Source: Pseudomonas sp. PB106
GTDB lineage: Bacteria; Pseudomonadota; Gammaproteobacteria; Pseudomonadales; Pseudomonadaceae
Length of the DNA: 64,000 bases
NCBI RefSeq assembly: GCF_009764645.1
Contig: NZ_RWIM01000099.1
Location: 1 to 64,000 of the forward strand
Direction: 5' to 3'
Part shown: one piece after another, positions 9,323 through 17,606 of the stretch
Layout: every line of letters starts with the position of its first letter
Numbering within the stretch: position 1 is the stretch's first letter
The notes under the pieces: generated by a model
Told to the model about the DNA's origin: nothing
The model's input: only the letters and a program-made list of their open reading frames with translations
Databases searched by the model: none
Translations under genes and position numbers: made by a program

Positions 9323-10515
9323 AGACGGCTGCTCAGCAGACGACCACCGCTGGCGATCAACTCACCGCCGCGATAGACCTGGCGCAATGGCCGCGCAACG
9401 ACGGCTTCGCCAAGAGTCTCCACTGGCATCAACAAAAAGTCCGCAGGCTGCCCGAGGGCAAAGCCGTAATCCTCGATGCCCAACGCTCGCGCACCGTTGA
9501 CCGTGGCCGCGTCGAACGCTGCGGCCAGTTCATCGTCCTTGGCCAGATCAAACCGGAACGCCAGCAACATCGCCCGCTCAAGCATGTCGCCATTGCCCAT
9601 CGGTGACCACGCATCGCGAATGCCGTCGGAGCCCAGGCAGACATTCACGCCAGTCTCACGCAGGGGCAGAAACGGCGGCACGGCGGTGTCGGCAGGCGCC
9701 GAACTCATCAGCGAAATCCCCAATGCCGCCAACCGCTCGGCAACCGGTTTGACCTGACTCCACGGCAACATGCCGAGGCAGTAGGCGTGGCTGATCATCA
9801 CGCGGTTTTGCAGGCCGAAACGTTCGGTGTAATCGGCGATCAACGCAATCTGCCACAGGCCCAATTCGCCTTTGTCGTGCAGGTGAATATCCACACCTCG
9901 GCCAAATTCCGCCGCCAGTTTGAAGACGAAATCCAGTTGCGCGATCGGGTCGTTATCGATGCCGCACGGGTCGAGCCCACCGACGTTTTCCACGCCCAAC
10001 GCCATCGCCTCGCGCATCAGTTCAGCGGTGCCGGGACGGCTGATCAAACCGGTTTGCGGGAATACCACCAGTTGCAGGTCGATGAGGTCTGTGTAGCGTT
10101 CGCGCAGTTGCTGCATGGCTTCGACGTGACGCAAGCCGAATTCCGGGTCGATGTCGACGTGGCAGCGCATGGTCAGCGAGCCGCGAGCGATGCAGTTTTC
10201 CAGCAGCGCGCCGGCGCGCTCGGCGATGGGCGCGCTCACTTCACGGAGGATGCGGCGTTCGTTGCTGATGTAATCCTTGAGCGTCGGCCCGGCGCTGTTC
10301 GGGCGCCAGGGTTGGCCGTAGAGGGTTTTGTCGAGGTGGACGTGGCTTTCGACCAGCGCGCTGGTGAGCAATTGATTGTGGCCATCGATGTCGGTGGCGG
10401 TCACGGGCGCGTTGGACGCCGGGCGGCGTTGAGCGAACCGGCCGTTTTCGATGAGCAGGTCTTCGGCTGGGGCGCCGTAGGGGCGCACGTTGCGGAGCCA
10501 GTGTGGCTGGGTCAT
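9319..10515 (-). CDS. Cytosine deaminase-like amidohydrolase
   Basis: A protein of 398 residues of the CodA-type amidohydrolase family. The metal and catalytic positions are all in place: HVHLDK (His58, His60), HLHDKGE (His213, Glu217), SHAYCLG (His243) and GSDGIRDAW (Asp297). This order matches E. coli CodA closely. Family members deaminate cytosine, creatinine, isocytosine or related cyclic amidines. The overlap with the variant amidohydrolase and the position directly after a binding protein suggest it acts early in catabolism of the imported compound. The exact substrate cannot be read from sequence. Confidence 0.87.
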   Translation of the reverse strand: MTQPHWLRNVRPYGAPAEDLLIENGRFAQRRPASNAPVTATDIDGHNQLLTSALVESHVHLDKTLYGQPWRPNSAGPTLKDYISNERRILREVSAPIAERAGALLENCIARGSLTMRCHVDIDPEFGLRHVEAMQQLRERYTDLIDLQLVVFPQTGLISRPGTAELMREAMALGVENVGGLDPCGIDNDPIAQLDFVFKLAAEFGRGVDIHLHDKGELGLWQIALIADYTERFGLQNRVMISHAYCLGMLPWSQVKPVAERLAALGISLMSSAPADTAVPPFLPLRETGVNVCLGSDGIRDAWSPMGNGDMLERAMLLAFRFDLAKDDELAAAFDAATVNGARALGIEDYGFALGQPADFLLMPVETLGEAVVARPLRQVYRGGELIASGGRLLSSRL

Positions 10516-10551
10516 TTCTTTACCTCTGGTTCAATGGTGTCTGGGCGGGCC

Positions 10552-10625
10552 TCATCGCTGGCAAGCCAGCTTCCACAGGTGTCGAGGTGTGCCCACTTTC
10601 TGTGGGGGCTCGCTTGCCAGCGATG
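10552..10625. repeat. REP-like inverted pair
   Basis: CATCGCTGGCAAGCCAGCTT and its approximate inverse (GGCTCGCTTGCCAGCGATGG) flank a short spacer containing TGTGGG/CCACA arms. It lies between the binding-protein gene and the deaminase gene inside the operon, where it could form an mRNA hairpin that makes binding protein more abundant than the enzymes. Confidence 0.8.
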
Positions 10626-10652
10626 GTCGCCCCTCGATTTCAGATCAGGTGA

Positions 10653-11705
10653 TCACCCCTTGAGCTTCGACCAGATCCGATCCTGCAACTCCCGCGCCTT
10701 GTTGCTGCATTCCTTCTCCGGCCGCAAACGCGAGGCGTATTCATCGGGCATGTTGATCGCGTCCATCACCTTCCACTTCGGATCAAGCAACGAATCGCTC
10801 TGAATCCCGTTGGCGTAAGCAATGGCGTTGGACACGGCGGCGGCGTTCTCCGGCTTCATCATCCAGTCGATAAAGATTTTCGCGTTGCCCGGGTGCGGGG
10901 CGCTTTTCGGCACGGCGAAGTTGTCCTGGAACATCGCCAGGCCTTCACGCGGATAGACGTACTTGATCGTGCTCTTCTGCAACGTCGCCCGTGCGGTCGA
11001 GCCGTTCCAGTTCTGCATCATGATCACCTCGCCCGAGGCCATGCGATCCACGGTGTTGTCGGAGCTGTACATCTTCAAAAACGGTTTTTGCTTTTGCAGC
11101 AGTTCGAGGATGCGTTTGGCGTCCTGCGGGTTTTCGCTGCACTCGTCGACGTTCAGATAATGGCTGGCGGCGTTGATCACGCTGCTCGATGTATCCAGCG
11201 CGGCGAGTTGGCCTTGCAGCTCTTTGCGCGGCTCAAAGAATTCTTTCCACGAGTCATCCAGTTTGCCGCCCGGCACCCGTGCGCTGTCGTAGGAAAACCC
11301 CGTGGTGCCCCACAGATACGGCGCCGAGAACTTGCGCCCCGGGTCGAAGCTCGGGTCGCGGAACGGCCCCTTGACGTACTGGAAATTGCTCAGGCTCGGC
11401 GCGTCGATTTCCATCAGCAGGTCCTGCTTGATCAGCGTCTGCATGATCGATTGCGACGGCACGATCACGTCATACGCCGCGCCGCCGGCCTGCAATTTGG
11501 CGAGCAGGGTTTCGTTGCTGTCGTAACCGTCCATGGTCACTTTGATGCCGGTTTCCTTTTCGAATTTGGCCAGCAGATCGACCGGGTAGTAATCGGTCCA
11601 GTTGTAGAAAAACAGCTCCTTCGGTTCGGCGGCGTGGGCGCCGAACGCGGCGAAACAACTCAGGGCCAGACCGGATACTGCCAAACGCATGCTTTTGACT
11701 TTCAT
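10653..11705 (-). CDS. Polyamine-type ABC transporter substrate-binding protein
   Basis: A protein of 350 residues with a signal peptide ending AHAAEP. The mature start (KELFFYNWTDYYPVDLLAKFEKETGIKV) is the hallmark of the PotD/PotF group of extracellular binding proteins. It is the fourth gene of an ABC operon, 15 bases after the second permease gene. It should capture a cationic or amidine-like compound in the periplasm. The association with two amidohydrolases argues for a cyclic or amide nitrogen source rather than putrescine or spermidine. Confidence 0.9.
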   Translation of the reverse strand: MKVKSMRLAVSGLALSCFAAFGAHAAEPKELFFYNWTDYYPVDLLAKFEKETGIKVTMDGYDSNETLLAKLQAGGAAYDVIVPSQSIMQTLIKQDLLMEIDAPSLSNFQYVKGPFRDPSFDPGRKFSAPYLWGTTGFSYDSARVPGGKLDDSWKEFFEPRKELQGQLAALDTSSSVINAASHYLNVDECSENPQDAKRILELLQKQKPFLKMYSSDNTVDRMASGEVIMMQNWNGSTARATLQKSTIKYVYPREGLAMFQDNFAVPKSAPHPGNAKIFIDWMMKPENAAAVSNAIAYANGIQSDSLLDPKWKVMDAINMPDEYASRLRPEKECSNKARELQDRIWSKLKG

Positions 11706-11720
11706 GAGATCGCTCCAGAT

Positions 11721-12509
11721 TTATTGTTGTTTACCGCGTTGGCCGAGCCAGAAGGCCAGCACCACAAGGACGATGGAAATCACCAGCATCAGCGTCGAGA
11801 TCGCATTGATCTCCGGCGTTACGCCAGCCTTGATCGCCGAGAAGATGTACACCGGCAACGTCGTCGAGCCGGGCCCGGCGACGAAGAAGGTCATGATGAA
11901 ATCGTCGAGGCTGACCACGAACGCCAGCACCGCACCGGATAACACCGCCGGCCACAGCAGCGGCAAGGTAACGCGGCGGAATACTTGCCATGGATTGGCG
12001 TACAGATCGTTGGCCGCCTCCAGCAAGCTCTTGTCCAGGTCGTTGAGCCGCGCACGGATCGGCAGGTAAGCGAAGGGAATACAGAAGCCGATGTGCGCAA
12101 CGATCACCGTGAGCAAACCGAGTTTGATGCCGAGTGCCATGAACAGCAGCAAGGTCGCCACAGCGGTGACGATCTCCGGCAGGATCAGCGGCAGGTTGAT
12201 CCCGCCCTCGACCATTTTCTGCCCGTAGAACGGCCGGTAAGTCGCCAGCGCTGCGAGCAGGGCAATCGCCGTGGCGCAGACCGTGGCGAGGGTGGCGACG
12301 ATGATCGAGTTCAGAGCCGCCGTCTGAATCGACGGGTTGGCCAGAATCCGTCCGTACCAGGCAAACGAAAACTCGGTCCACACCGTCGCCGAACGGTTGG
12401 CGTTGAAGCTGTAGGCGATCAACACGAAGATCGGCAGGTACAGATAGGCGAGGATCAGCAGGCTGATTTCGCGCGTCGCCGGGAGTTTTTTCAGGTGCAG
12501 GGAAATCAT
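11721..12509 (-). CDS. ABC transporter permease, PotC-like
   Basis: A protein of 262 residues. The frame is open further upstream, but the ATG at 12509 overlaps the stop of the first permease (ATGA) and starts a normal PotC N-terminus (MISLHLKKLPATREISLLILAYLYLPIFVLIAYSFN). About six transmembrane helices are visible. The EAA loop (EAANDLYANPWQVFRRVTLPLLWPAVL) near residues 168-194 contacts the ATPase. It is one of the two permeases of the importer. Confidence 0.92.
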   Translation of the reverse strand: MISLHLKKLPATREISLLILAYLYLPIFVLIAYSFNANRSATVWTEFSFAWYGRILANPSIQTAALNSIIVATLATVCATAIALLAALATYRPFYGQKMVEGGINLPLILPEIVTAVATLLLFMALGIKLGLLTVIVAHIGFCIPFAYLPIRARLNDLDKSLLEAANDLYANPWQVFRRVTLPLLWPAVLSGAVLAFVVSLDDFIMTFFVAGPGSTTLPVYIFSAIKAGVTPEINAISTLMLVISIVLVVLAFWLGQRGKQQ

Positions 12510-13423
12510 GCTTTCGCCCCCCGATGGATGGTCTTCGCCGCATGGCGGCTGTACAGCGCGTAGAGCACCAGCGACACCAGCAGAATCGCCAGCAACAGGA
12601 ACGACAGCGAACTGCCCAGCGGCCAGTTGCGGGCGGTGCCGAACTGTTGCTGGATCAGGTTGCCGATCATCAGGGTCTTGCCGCCGCCCAGAATCGCCGG
12701 AGTAATGAACGCGCCAAGGCTCGGCACAAACACCAGCAACGCACCGGCAATCACACCGGGCATCGACAGCGGCAAAATGATTCGGCGCAACGCGTGCCAA
12801 CGATTGGCGCCGAGGTCATAAGCGGCTTCGACCAAACGCCAGTCGAGTTTTTCCAGGGTCGAGTAGATCGGCAGAATCATGAACGGCAGGAAGCTGTAGA
12901 CCAGACCGACACTCACCGCGAAGTCGTTGTAGAGCAGGGTGATGCCGCCAGCGCTCGGAAACAGCGCGTTAAGGCTTTGCGCGACCCAGCCGTGTTCGCG
13001 GAGGATGATCAGCCACGCGTAGTTGCGGATCAGCAGGTTGGTCCAGAACGGAATGGTGATGAGCAAGACCATCAGATTACGTCGGCGCGGGGTCAGGCTC
13101 GACATCCACAACGCCACCGGAAAACCGAACAGAAAGCACAGCGCGGTGGTGCCGCCGGCCTGCAATACCGAGCGCAACAGCGCCTGGGCGTAGACCCAAT
13201 TTAGTTCCAGTTCGCCGTCGAAACCCTCCTGGAAAAACAGCTGCACGTAGCTTTGCAGTTGCCATTGCGCTTGCCAGTCGACGCCGCCGTAGGTGTTGCG
13301 CGGCAGCAGGCTGATGTAGCCCATGATTCCCAACGGAATGGCGATCAGGGCGAGCAGGGTCAACACCACCGGGCTGAGCAACAGCGCGCGGTTGAGGGCA
13401 GGGGAAGTGCTGCTGACGCTCAT
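12506..13423 (-). CDS. ABC transporter permease, PotB-like
   Basis: A protein of 305 residues, length and helix pattern typical of PotB. An N-terminal membrane helix is followed by a periplasmic loop (LPRNTYGGVDWQAQWQLQSY), and an EAA loop (EAAYDLGANRWHALRRIILPLSMPGVI) lies near residues 200-225. It forms a heterodimeric channel with the next gene, with which it overlaps by four bases. It begins one base after the ATPase stop. Confidence 0.92.
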   Translation of the reverse strand: MSVSSTSPALNRALLLSPVVLTLLALIAIPLGIMGYISLLPRNTYGGVDWQAQWQLQSYVQLFFQEGFDGELELNWVYAQALLRSVLQAGGTTALCFLFGFPVALWMSSLTPRRRNLMVLLITIPFWTNLLIRNYAWLIILREHGWVAQSLNALFPSAGGITLLYNDFAVSVGLVYSFLPFMILPIYSTLEKLDWRLVEAAYDLGANRWHALRRIILPLSMPGVIAGALLVFVPSLGAFITPAILGGGKTLMIGNLIQQQFGTARNWPLGSSLSFLLLAILLVSLVLYALYSRHAAKTIHRGAKA

Positions 13424-13424
13424 C

Positions 13425-14510
13425 TCAGGCCTCCATCAACAGGCAGGCGTGCGGCGGCAGGTGCACGGCAACGCGTTCGCCGACCGCGCGGCTTTGGTTC
13501 AGGCCCTCATTGTTTTCGCGCAGCATGACTTTGATATCGTTGTTCAACCGGCACTGATAAAGCGTCGCGGTGCCGACGTAGAGCACCGCTTCGATGATGC
13601 CGCGCAGGTGATGGGGCTCGCTGGCATCGACCAGTTGCGAACGCTCCGGGCGGAACGCCAGTTGCACGCTGCTGCCGGCGAAGCTTTGTTGCTGACACGG
13701 GATTTCGATCGGCATGCCGTTGGGCACGAAGAGTTTTTCGTTGTGCTCGCCGTGCTTGAGCTGGCCGGGGAGGAAGTTGATGTCGCCGATAAACTGCGCG
13801 ACAAAACGGTGTTTCGGGTGTTCATAGATATCGGTCGGCGTACCGATCTGCAGGATTTTGCCGGCAGACATTACGGCGATGCGATCGGACAGGGTCAGCG
13901 CTTCTTCTTGATCGTGGGTGACGAAAATGAAGGTGATGCCGGCTTCTTTCTGTACGCGCTTGAGTTCGACCTGCATTTCCTTGCGCAGCTTCAGATCAAG
14001 CGCCGACAACGGCTCGTCCAGCAACAAGACCTTGGGTTTCGGCGCCAAGGCCCGGGCCAGAGCCACGCGTTGTTGCTGGCCGCCGGACAATTCCGCCGGT
14101 TTGCGCCCGGCCAGATGCTCCATTTGCACCAGCGCGAGCATCTCGTTGACCCGATCCGGGATCAACTTGCGATCAAGACCCTGCATCTCGAGCCCGAAGG
14201 CGATATTCTGCGCGACACTCATGTGCGGAAACAGCGCGTAACTCTGGAACACCGTGTTGACCCGGCGCTTGAACGGCGGCAGATCGTTGACCGGCTCGCC
14301 GGCCAGACGAATTTCGCCTTCACTGACGTGTTCGAAACCGGCGATGGTGCGCAGCAGGGTGGTTTTGCCGCAGCCCGAGGGGCCGAGCAGGGTGAAGAAT
14401 TCGTTGTCGGCGATGTTCACCGAGACATTGTCGAGGGCTGGCGCAAGGCCAGGATCGTCGGAGTAGCGTTTGGAGACGTTGCGCACTTCAATTGCTATTG
14501 GTTGACCCAT
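13425..14510 (-). CDS. ABC transporter ATP-binding protein, PotA-like
   Basis: A protein of 361 residues. Visible motifs are Walker A GPSGCGKTT near residue 43, the Q-loop (VFQSYALFPHM), signature LSGGQQQRVALARAL, Walker B LLLDEPLSALD and the switch histidine in FVTHDQEEA. A C-terminal TOBE region (residues ~280-355) is present, as in PotA. It is the first gene of the minus-strand operon and powers import through the two permeases. The promoter lies in the 140-base gap shared with the divergent GntR gene. Confidence 0.93.
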   Translation of the reverse strand: MGQPIAIEVRNVSKRYSDDPGLAPALDNVSVNIADNEFFTLLGPSGCGKTTLLRTIAGFEHVSEGEIRLAGEPVNDLPPFKRRVNTVFQSYALFPHMSVAQNIAFGLEMQGLDRKLIPDRVNEMLALVQMEHLAGRKPAELSGGQQQRVALARALAPKPKVLLLDEPLSALDLKLRKEMQVELKRVQKEAGITFIFVTHDQEEALTLSDRIAVMSAGKILQIGTPTDIYEHPKHRFVAQFIGDINFLPGQLKHGEHNEKLFVPNGMPIEIPCQQQSFAGSSVQLAFRPERSQLVDASEPHHLRGIIEAVLYVGTATLYQCRLNNDIKVMLRENNEGLNQSRAVGERVAVHLPPHACLLMEA

Positions 14511-14530
14511 AATGGTGCAATCCTCTATTT

Positions 14531-14555
14531 ATTGTATGCAATATCTGAATGCAAT
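14531..14555. promoter_or_regulatory. Candidate GntR/FCD operator in divergent promoter region
   Basis: ATTGTATGCAAT is an imperfect palindrome with the ATTG...CAAT ends typical of FCD-subfamily GntR operators. ATGCAAT is repeated 13 bases downstream (14549-14555). The site lies between potA-like and the regulator gene, 21 bases from the former's start, well placed to control the operon and autoregulate. Inference from position and symmetry only. Confidence 0.45.
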
Positions 14556-14650
14556 TTAGAAATACCCGGATTAATCTGCGTGTGCAACCCCCTTTTTCCA
14601 TGGCCAGGCATCGCCAGGGGTTGGTTGCCCGACGCTAAAGGAGTGCTCGA

Positions 14651-15340
14651 ATGACAGAAAAGAAATTGGAGACCACGGTCGACCGCGTCTACCAAGGGGT
14701 TTACGAGGCGATCAGCAAGCGTTCGTTGCGCCCGGGGATGAAGCTGGGCGAGGCCTCGCTGGCCGAATTATTTAATGTCAGCCGCACGTCGGTTCGCGCC
14801 GCGCTCAAGCAGTTGGAGGCCGATGGACTGGTCACCACCGAGCCCAACAAGGGTGCATCGGTGTCATTGCCGAGCAACGAAGAGATCCGTTCGCTGTTCG
14901 AAACCCGCCGGCTGATCGAGATCGGCATCGTCACCGAATTGTGCCGGCGCAAGGACACGGCGGCGATGCAGGACTTGCGCGAACACCTGCTGCTGGAAGA
15001 TGAAGCCCACGCCGCCGGCGATCATGAACGCTTGATCCATCTGCTCGGTGAATTCCACATCAAACTGGCGCGCAGCCTGAATAATCCGGTATTGCTCGAC
15101 TGGTTCCAGAAGCTGATTTCCCGCGCCTCGCTGTACGCCGCCGCACTTGACGACGACAGCCACGAAGCCTGCCGCGACGATGAACACTTGCGCCTGCTCG
15201 AGTACATCGAGGCCGGCAATCAGAGCGCCGCCATCGAGCTGACCTGTATGCATTTGAACGGCATCGAAAAAGCCATTCTCGACGTCGCCGCGAAGATGAA
15301 AACTGGCTACCATCCGCTCAAGCATTTGATCGGCGTCTGA
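14651..15340 (+). CDS. GntR-family (FCD) transcriptional regulator
   Basis: A protein of 229 residues. The N-terminal winged helix (residues ~8-75: VYEAISKRSLRPGMKLGEASLAELFNVSRTSVRAALKQLEADGLV) is followed by an FCD ligand-binding helical domain (residues ~85-215) with the usual metal-coordinating histidines, e.g. LGEFHIKLA and NQSAAIELTCMHL. It is divergent from the ABC/amidohydrolase operon and very probably regulates it in response to the imported compound or a breakdown product. Usually such proteins are repressors released by ligand. Confidence 0.92.
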   Translation: MTEKKLETTVDRVYQGVYEAISKRSLRPGMKLGEASLAELFNVSRTSVRAALKQLEADGLVTTEPNKGASVSLPSNEEIRSLFETRRLIEIGIVTELCRRKDTAAMQDLREHLLLEDEAHAAGDHERLIHLLGEFHIKLARSLNNPVLLDWFQKLISRASLYAAALDDDSHEACRDDEHLRLLEYIEAGNQSAAIELTCMHLNGIEKAILDVAAKMKTGYHPLKHLIGV

Positions 15341-15473
15341 CCCAGGACGAGGATGAAATCGGCTATACCTTTTATGAAACCAATGCGCCTGAAGACGCTC
15401 GAAACAGACGGGCGCCGTATCGTTCTGGCGCTGAGGTTTACGGGACAACCAGCACAGGACACTGAGTCAGGCG

Positions 15474-17585
15474 ATGCAGTTTTTATCCGATAGCCATGGT
15501 TGTGACGGCTGGAAAGGCGAGATGGCCGAGCGCATCTGCGCGTTCGACTGGAGCCGGACTGAACTTGGCCCACTGAACAATTGGCCAGCCAGTCTGTGCA
15601 GCACCGTGCAATTGATGCTGGCCTCGCCACTGCCGATGGTCATGCTCTGGGGCCGCGCCGGCTTCATGATCTATAACGATGCCTATTCGATATTTGCCGG
15701 TGGTCGCCATCCTTACCTGCTGGGGGTGCCGGTTGAGCTGGGCTGGCCGGAAGTCGCCGATTTCAATCGCCATGTCGTCGATACTTGTCTGGCCGGCGGC
15801 ACTTTGTCGTTTCGCAATAAAGAACTGGTGCTGTTGCGTGACGGCGTTCCCGAAAATGTCTGGCTCGACCTCTATTACAGCCCTGTGGCCAATGACGAAG
15901 GCGAGCCGGCCGGGGTGATGGCGATGGTGGTAGAAACCACCGAATTCGTGATCTCGGAACGCCTGCGCCAGGAAGCGGAAAACGCCTACCGCGCCGACAA
16001 CGAGCGGGTGCGACTGGCATTGAATGCCGGGGCCTTGCTCGGCTCGTTTGTCTGGGATGTGAAAAACAACACGCTGTCGGCAGATGAGCGTTTCGCCCGC
16101 ACGTTTTCCTATCCGCCGGATCAGGACCTGAGCGATCTGGCTCAGGACATCGCTGAGTCGCGCATTCACCCCGATGATTTCGCCTGGGTGCAGGAGCGGG
16201 TCACGTATTCCTTGCAGACCGGCGAACCTTATAACGCTGAATATCGCGTCCAGCGTAGCGATGGCCGTTATATGTGGGTGTTGGCCAGCGGCGCTTGCGA
16301 GTTCGACGAGAACGGCGAGGCGTTGCGTTTCCCGGGCGTGTTGATCGACATCCACGAACGCAAGAACGCCGAAGAATCCCTGCTCAAATTCACCCGCAAC
16401 CTCGAACAGCGTGTCGCCGATGAGGTCGAGGCGCGTTTGGCGGCGGAAGAGCAATTGCGTCAGTCGCAGAAGCTTGAATCGATAGGCGGGCTGACGGGCG
16501 GCGTGGCGCACGACTTCAATAATCTGCTGCAAGTGATCGCCGGCAATCTGCATTTGCTCGCCCGTCACGAACCCGATAACGCCAATGTGCAGCGTCGGGT
16601 CAGCGCCTCACTGGCGGCGGTTGAACGCGGGGCCAAGCTGTCTTCGCAGTTGCTTGCGTTTGCCCGGCGCCAACCGCTTTCGCCAGCGGTCTGCAACCCC
16701 CAGCAGATCTTCGAAGGGGTTGGCGAGTTGTTGCAACGGGCGCTGGGCGAGACCATTCAGATCGATGTGCAGTTGCCGCCAGAGCCATGGCACATCAACG
16801 TCGACCGCAATCAACTGGAAAACGCGATTCTTAATCTGGCGATCAACGCCCGCGATGCCATGCAGGGTGACGGCACCATCGGCCTCAGCGCCGCCAATGT
16901 GCGGCTCGATCGCGAGTTTTGCAGTGGCAAAGGCATCGTCCCCGGGGATTTTGTCCGGGTGGCGGTCAGCGATAGCGGGGCGGGCATCCCGGCGCAGATT
17001 CTGGAGCAGGTGTTCGAGCCGTTCTTCACCACCAAGGCTGACGGCCAGGGCACCGGTCTGGGCCTGAGCATGGTGTTCGGTTTCGTCAAACAGAGCGGCG
17101 GGCATGTCGAGATCGACAGTCAGGTTGGCGAGGGCACGCGGGTGCAGCTGTACTTCCCGCGCAGCCTGCGGCCGATTCTTGACGACTCGCCCAATCTGCA
17201 ACGGCAACAGAGCGGCGGGCACGAGACGCTGCTGGTGGTCGAGGATAACGATGCGGTGCGCACCTCGGCCGTCGAGTTGCTACGTGAAGAAGGCTATCGC
17301 GTGCTGACCGCCGGCAATGGCGATGCGGCCATGCAAATGCTCCTGGAGGGCAGCGAAGTCGATCTGATCTTCACCGATGTGGTCATGCCGGGGCTGATCA
17401 AAAGCGCTGATCTGGCCGCGTGGGCCAAGGTGCAGACGCCGCCGGTACCGGTGCTGTTCACCTCCGGCCACACCCGCGACATCATCTCGCGCAATCATCA
17501 ACTGAGCCCTGAAACTCACTTGCTCGGCAAACCTTACAGCCCCGAAGCGTTGTTGCAGATGCTGCGCGTGGTGCTGAGTGCCTGA
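15474..17585 (+). CDS. Hybrid sensor histidine kinase with PAS domains and receiver
   Basis: A protein of 703 residues, cytoplasmic with no clear membrane segments. Two PAS-type domains are seen: residues ~20-165, starting [18 protein letters not shown], and ~185-305, ending in a PAC-like [11 protein letters not shown] HisKA motif follows with His346 ([11 protein letters not shown]), then a HATPase domain ([25 protein letters not shown]) and a C-terminal receiver with phospho-acceptor Asp635 ([10 protein letters not shown]). The signal is unknown. It is followed 21 bases later by the UvrA-like gene, perhaps co-transcribed. Confidence 0.9.
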   Translation: MQFLSDSHGCDGWKGEMAERICAFDWSRTELGPLNNWPASLCSTVQLMLASPLPMVMLWGRAGFMIYNDAYSIFAGGRHPYLLGVPVELGWPEVADFNRHVVDTCLAGGTLSFRNKELVLLRDGVPENVWLDLYYSPVANDEGEPAGVMAMVVETTEFVISERLRQEAENAYRADNERVRLALNAGALLGSFVWDVKNNTLSADERFARTFSYPPDQDLSDLAQDIAESRIHPDDFAWVQERVTYSLQTGEPYNAEYRVQRSDGRYMWVLASGACEFDENGEALRFPGVLIDIHERKNAEESLLKFTRNLEQRVADEVEARLAAEEQLRQSQKLESIGGLTGGVAHDFNNLLQVIAGNLHLLARHEPDNANVQRRVSASLAAVERGAKLSSQLLAFARRQPLSPAVCNPQQIFEGVGELLQRALGETIQIDVQLPPEPWHINVDRNQLENAILNLAINARDAMQGDGTIGLSAANVRLDREFCSGKGIVPGDFVRVAVSDSGAGIPAQILEQVFEPFFTTKADGQGTGLGLSMVFGFVKQSGGHVEIDSQVGEGTRVQLYFPRSLRPILDDSPNLQRQQSGGHETLLVVEDNDAVRTSAVELLREEGYRVLTAGNGDAAMQMLLEGSEVDLIFTDVVMPGLIKSADLAAWAKVQTPPVPVLFTSGHTRDIISRNHQLSPETHLLGKPYSPEALLQMLRVVLSA

Positions 17586-17606
17586 GCCCTCAAGCAAGGC
17601 CCGTCA

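Noticed and set aside
13323..14654. Plus-strand frame of 443 codons opposite the ABC ATPase gene
   Set aside because: Shadow of the PotA-like gene, whose Walker and signature motifs are on the minus strand.
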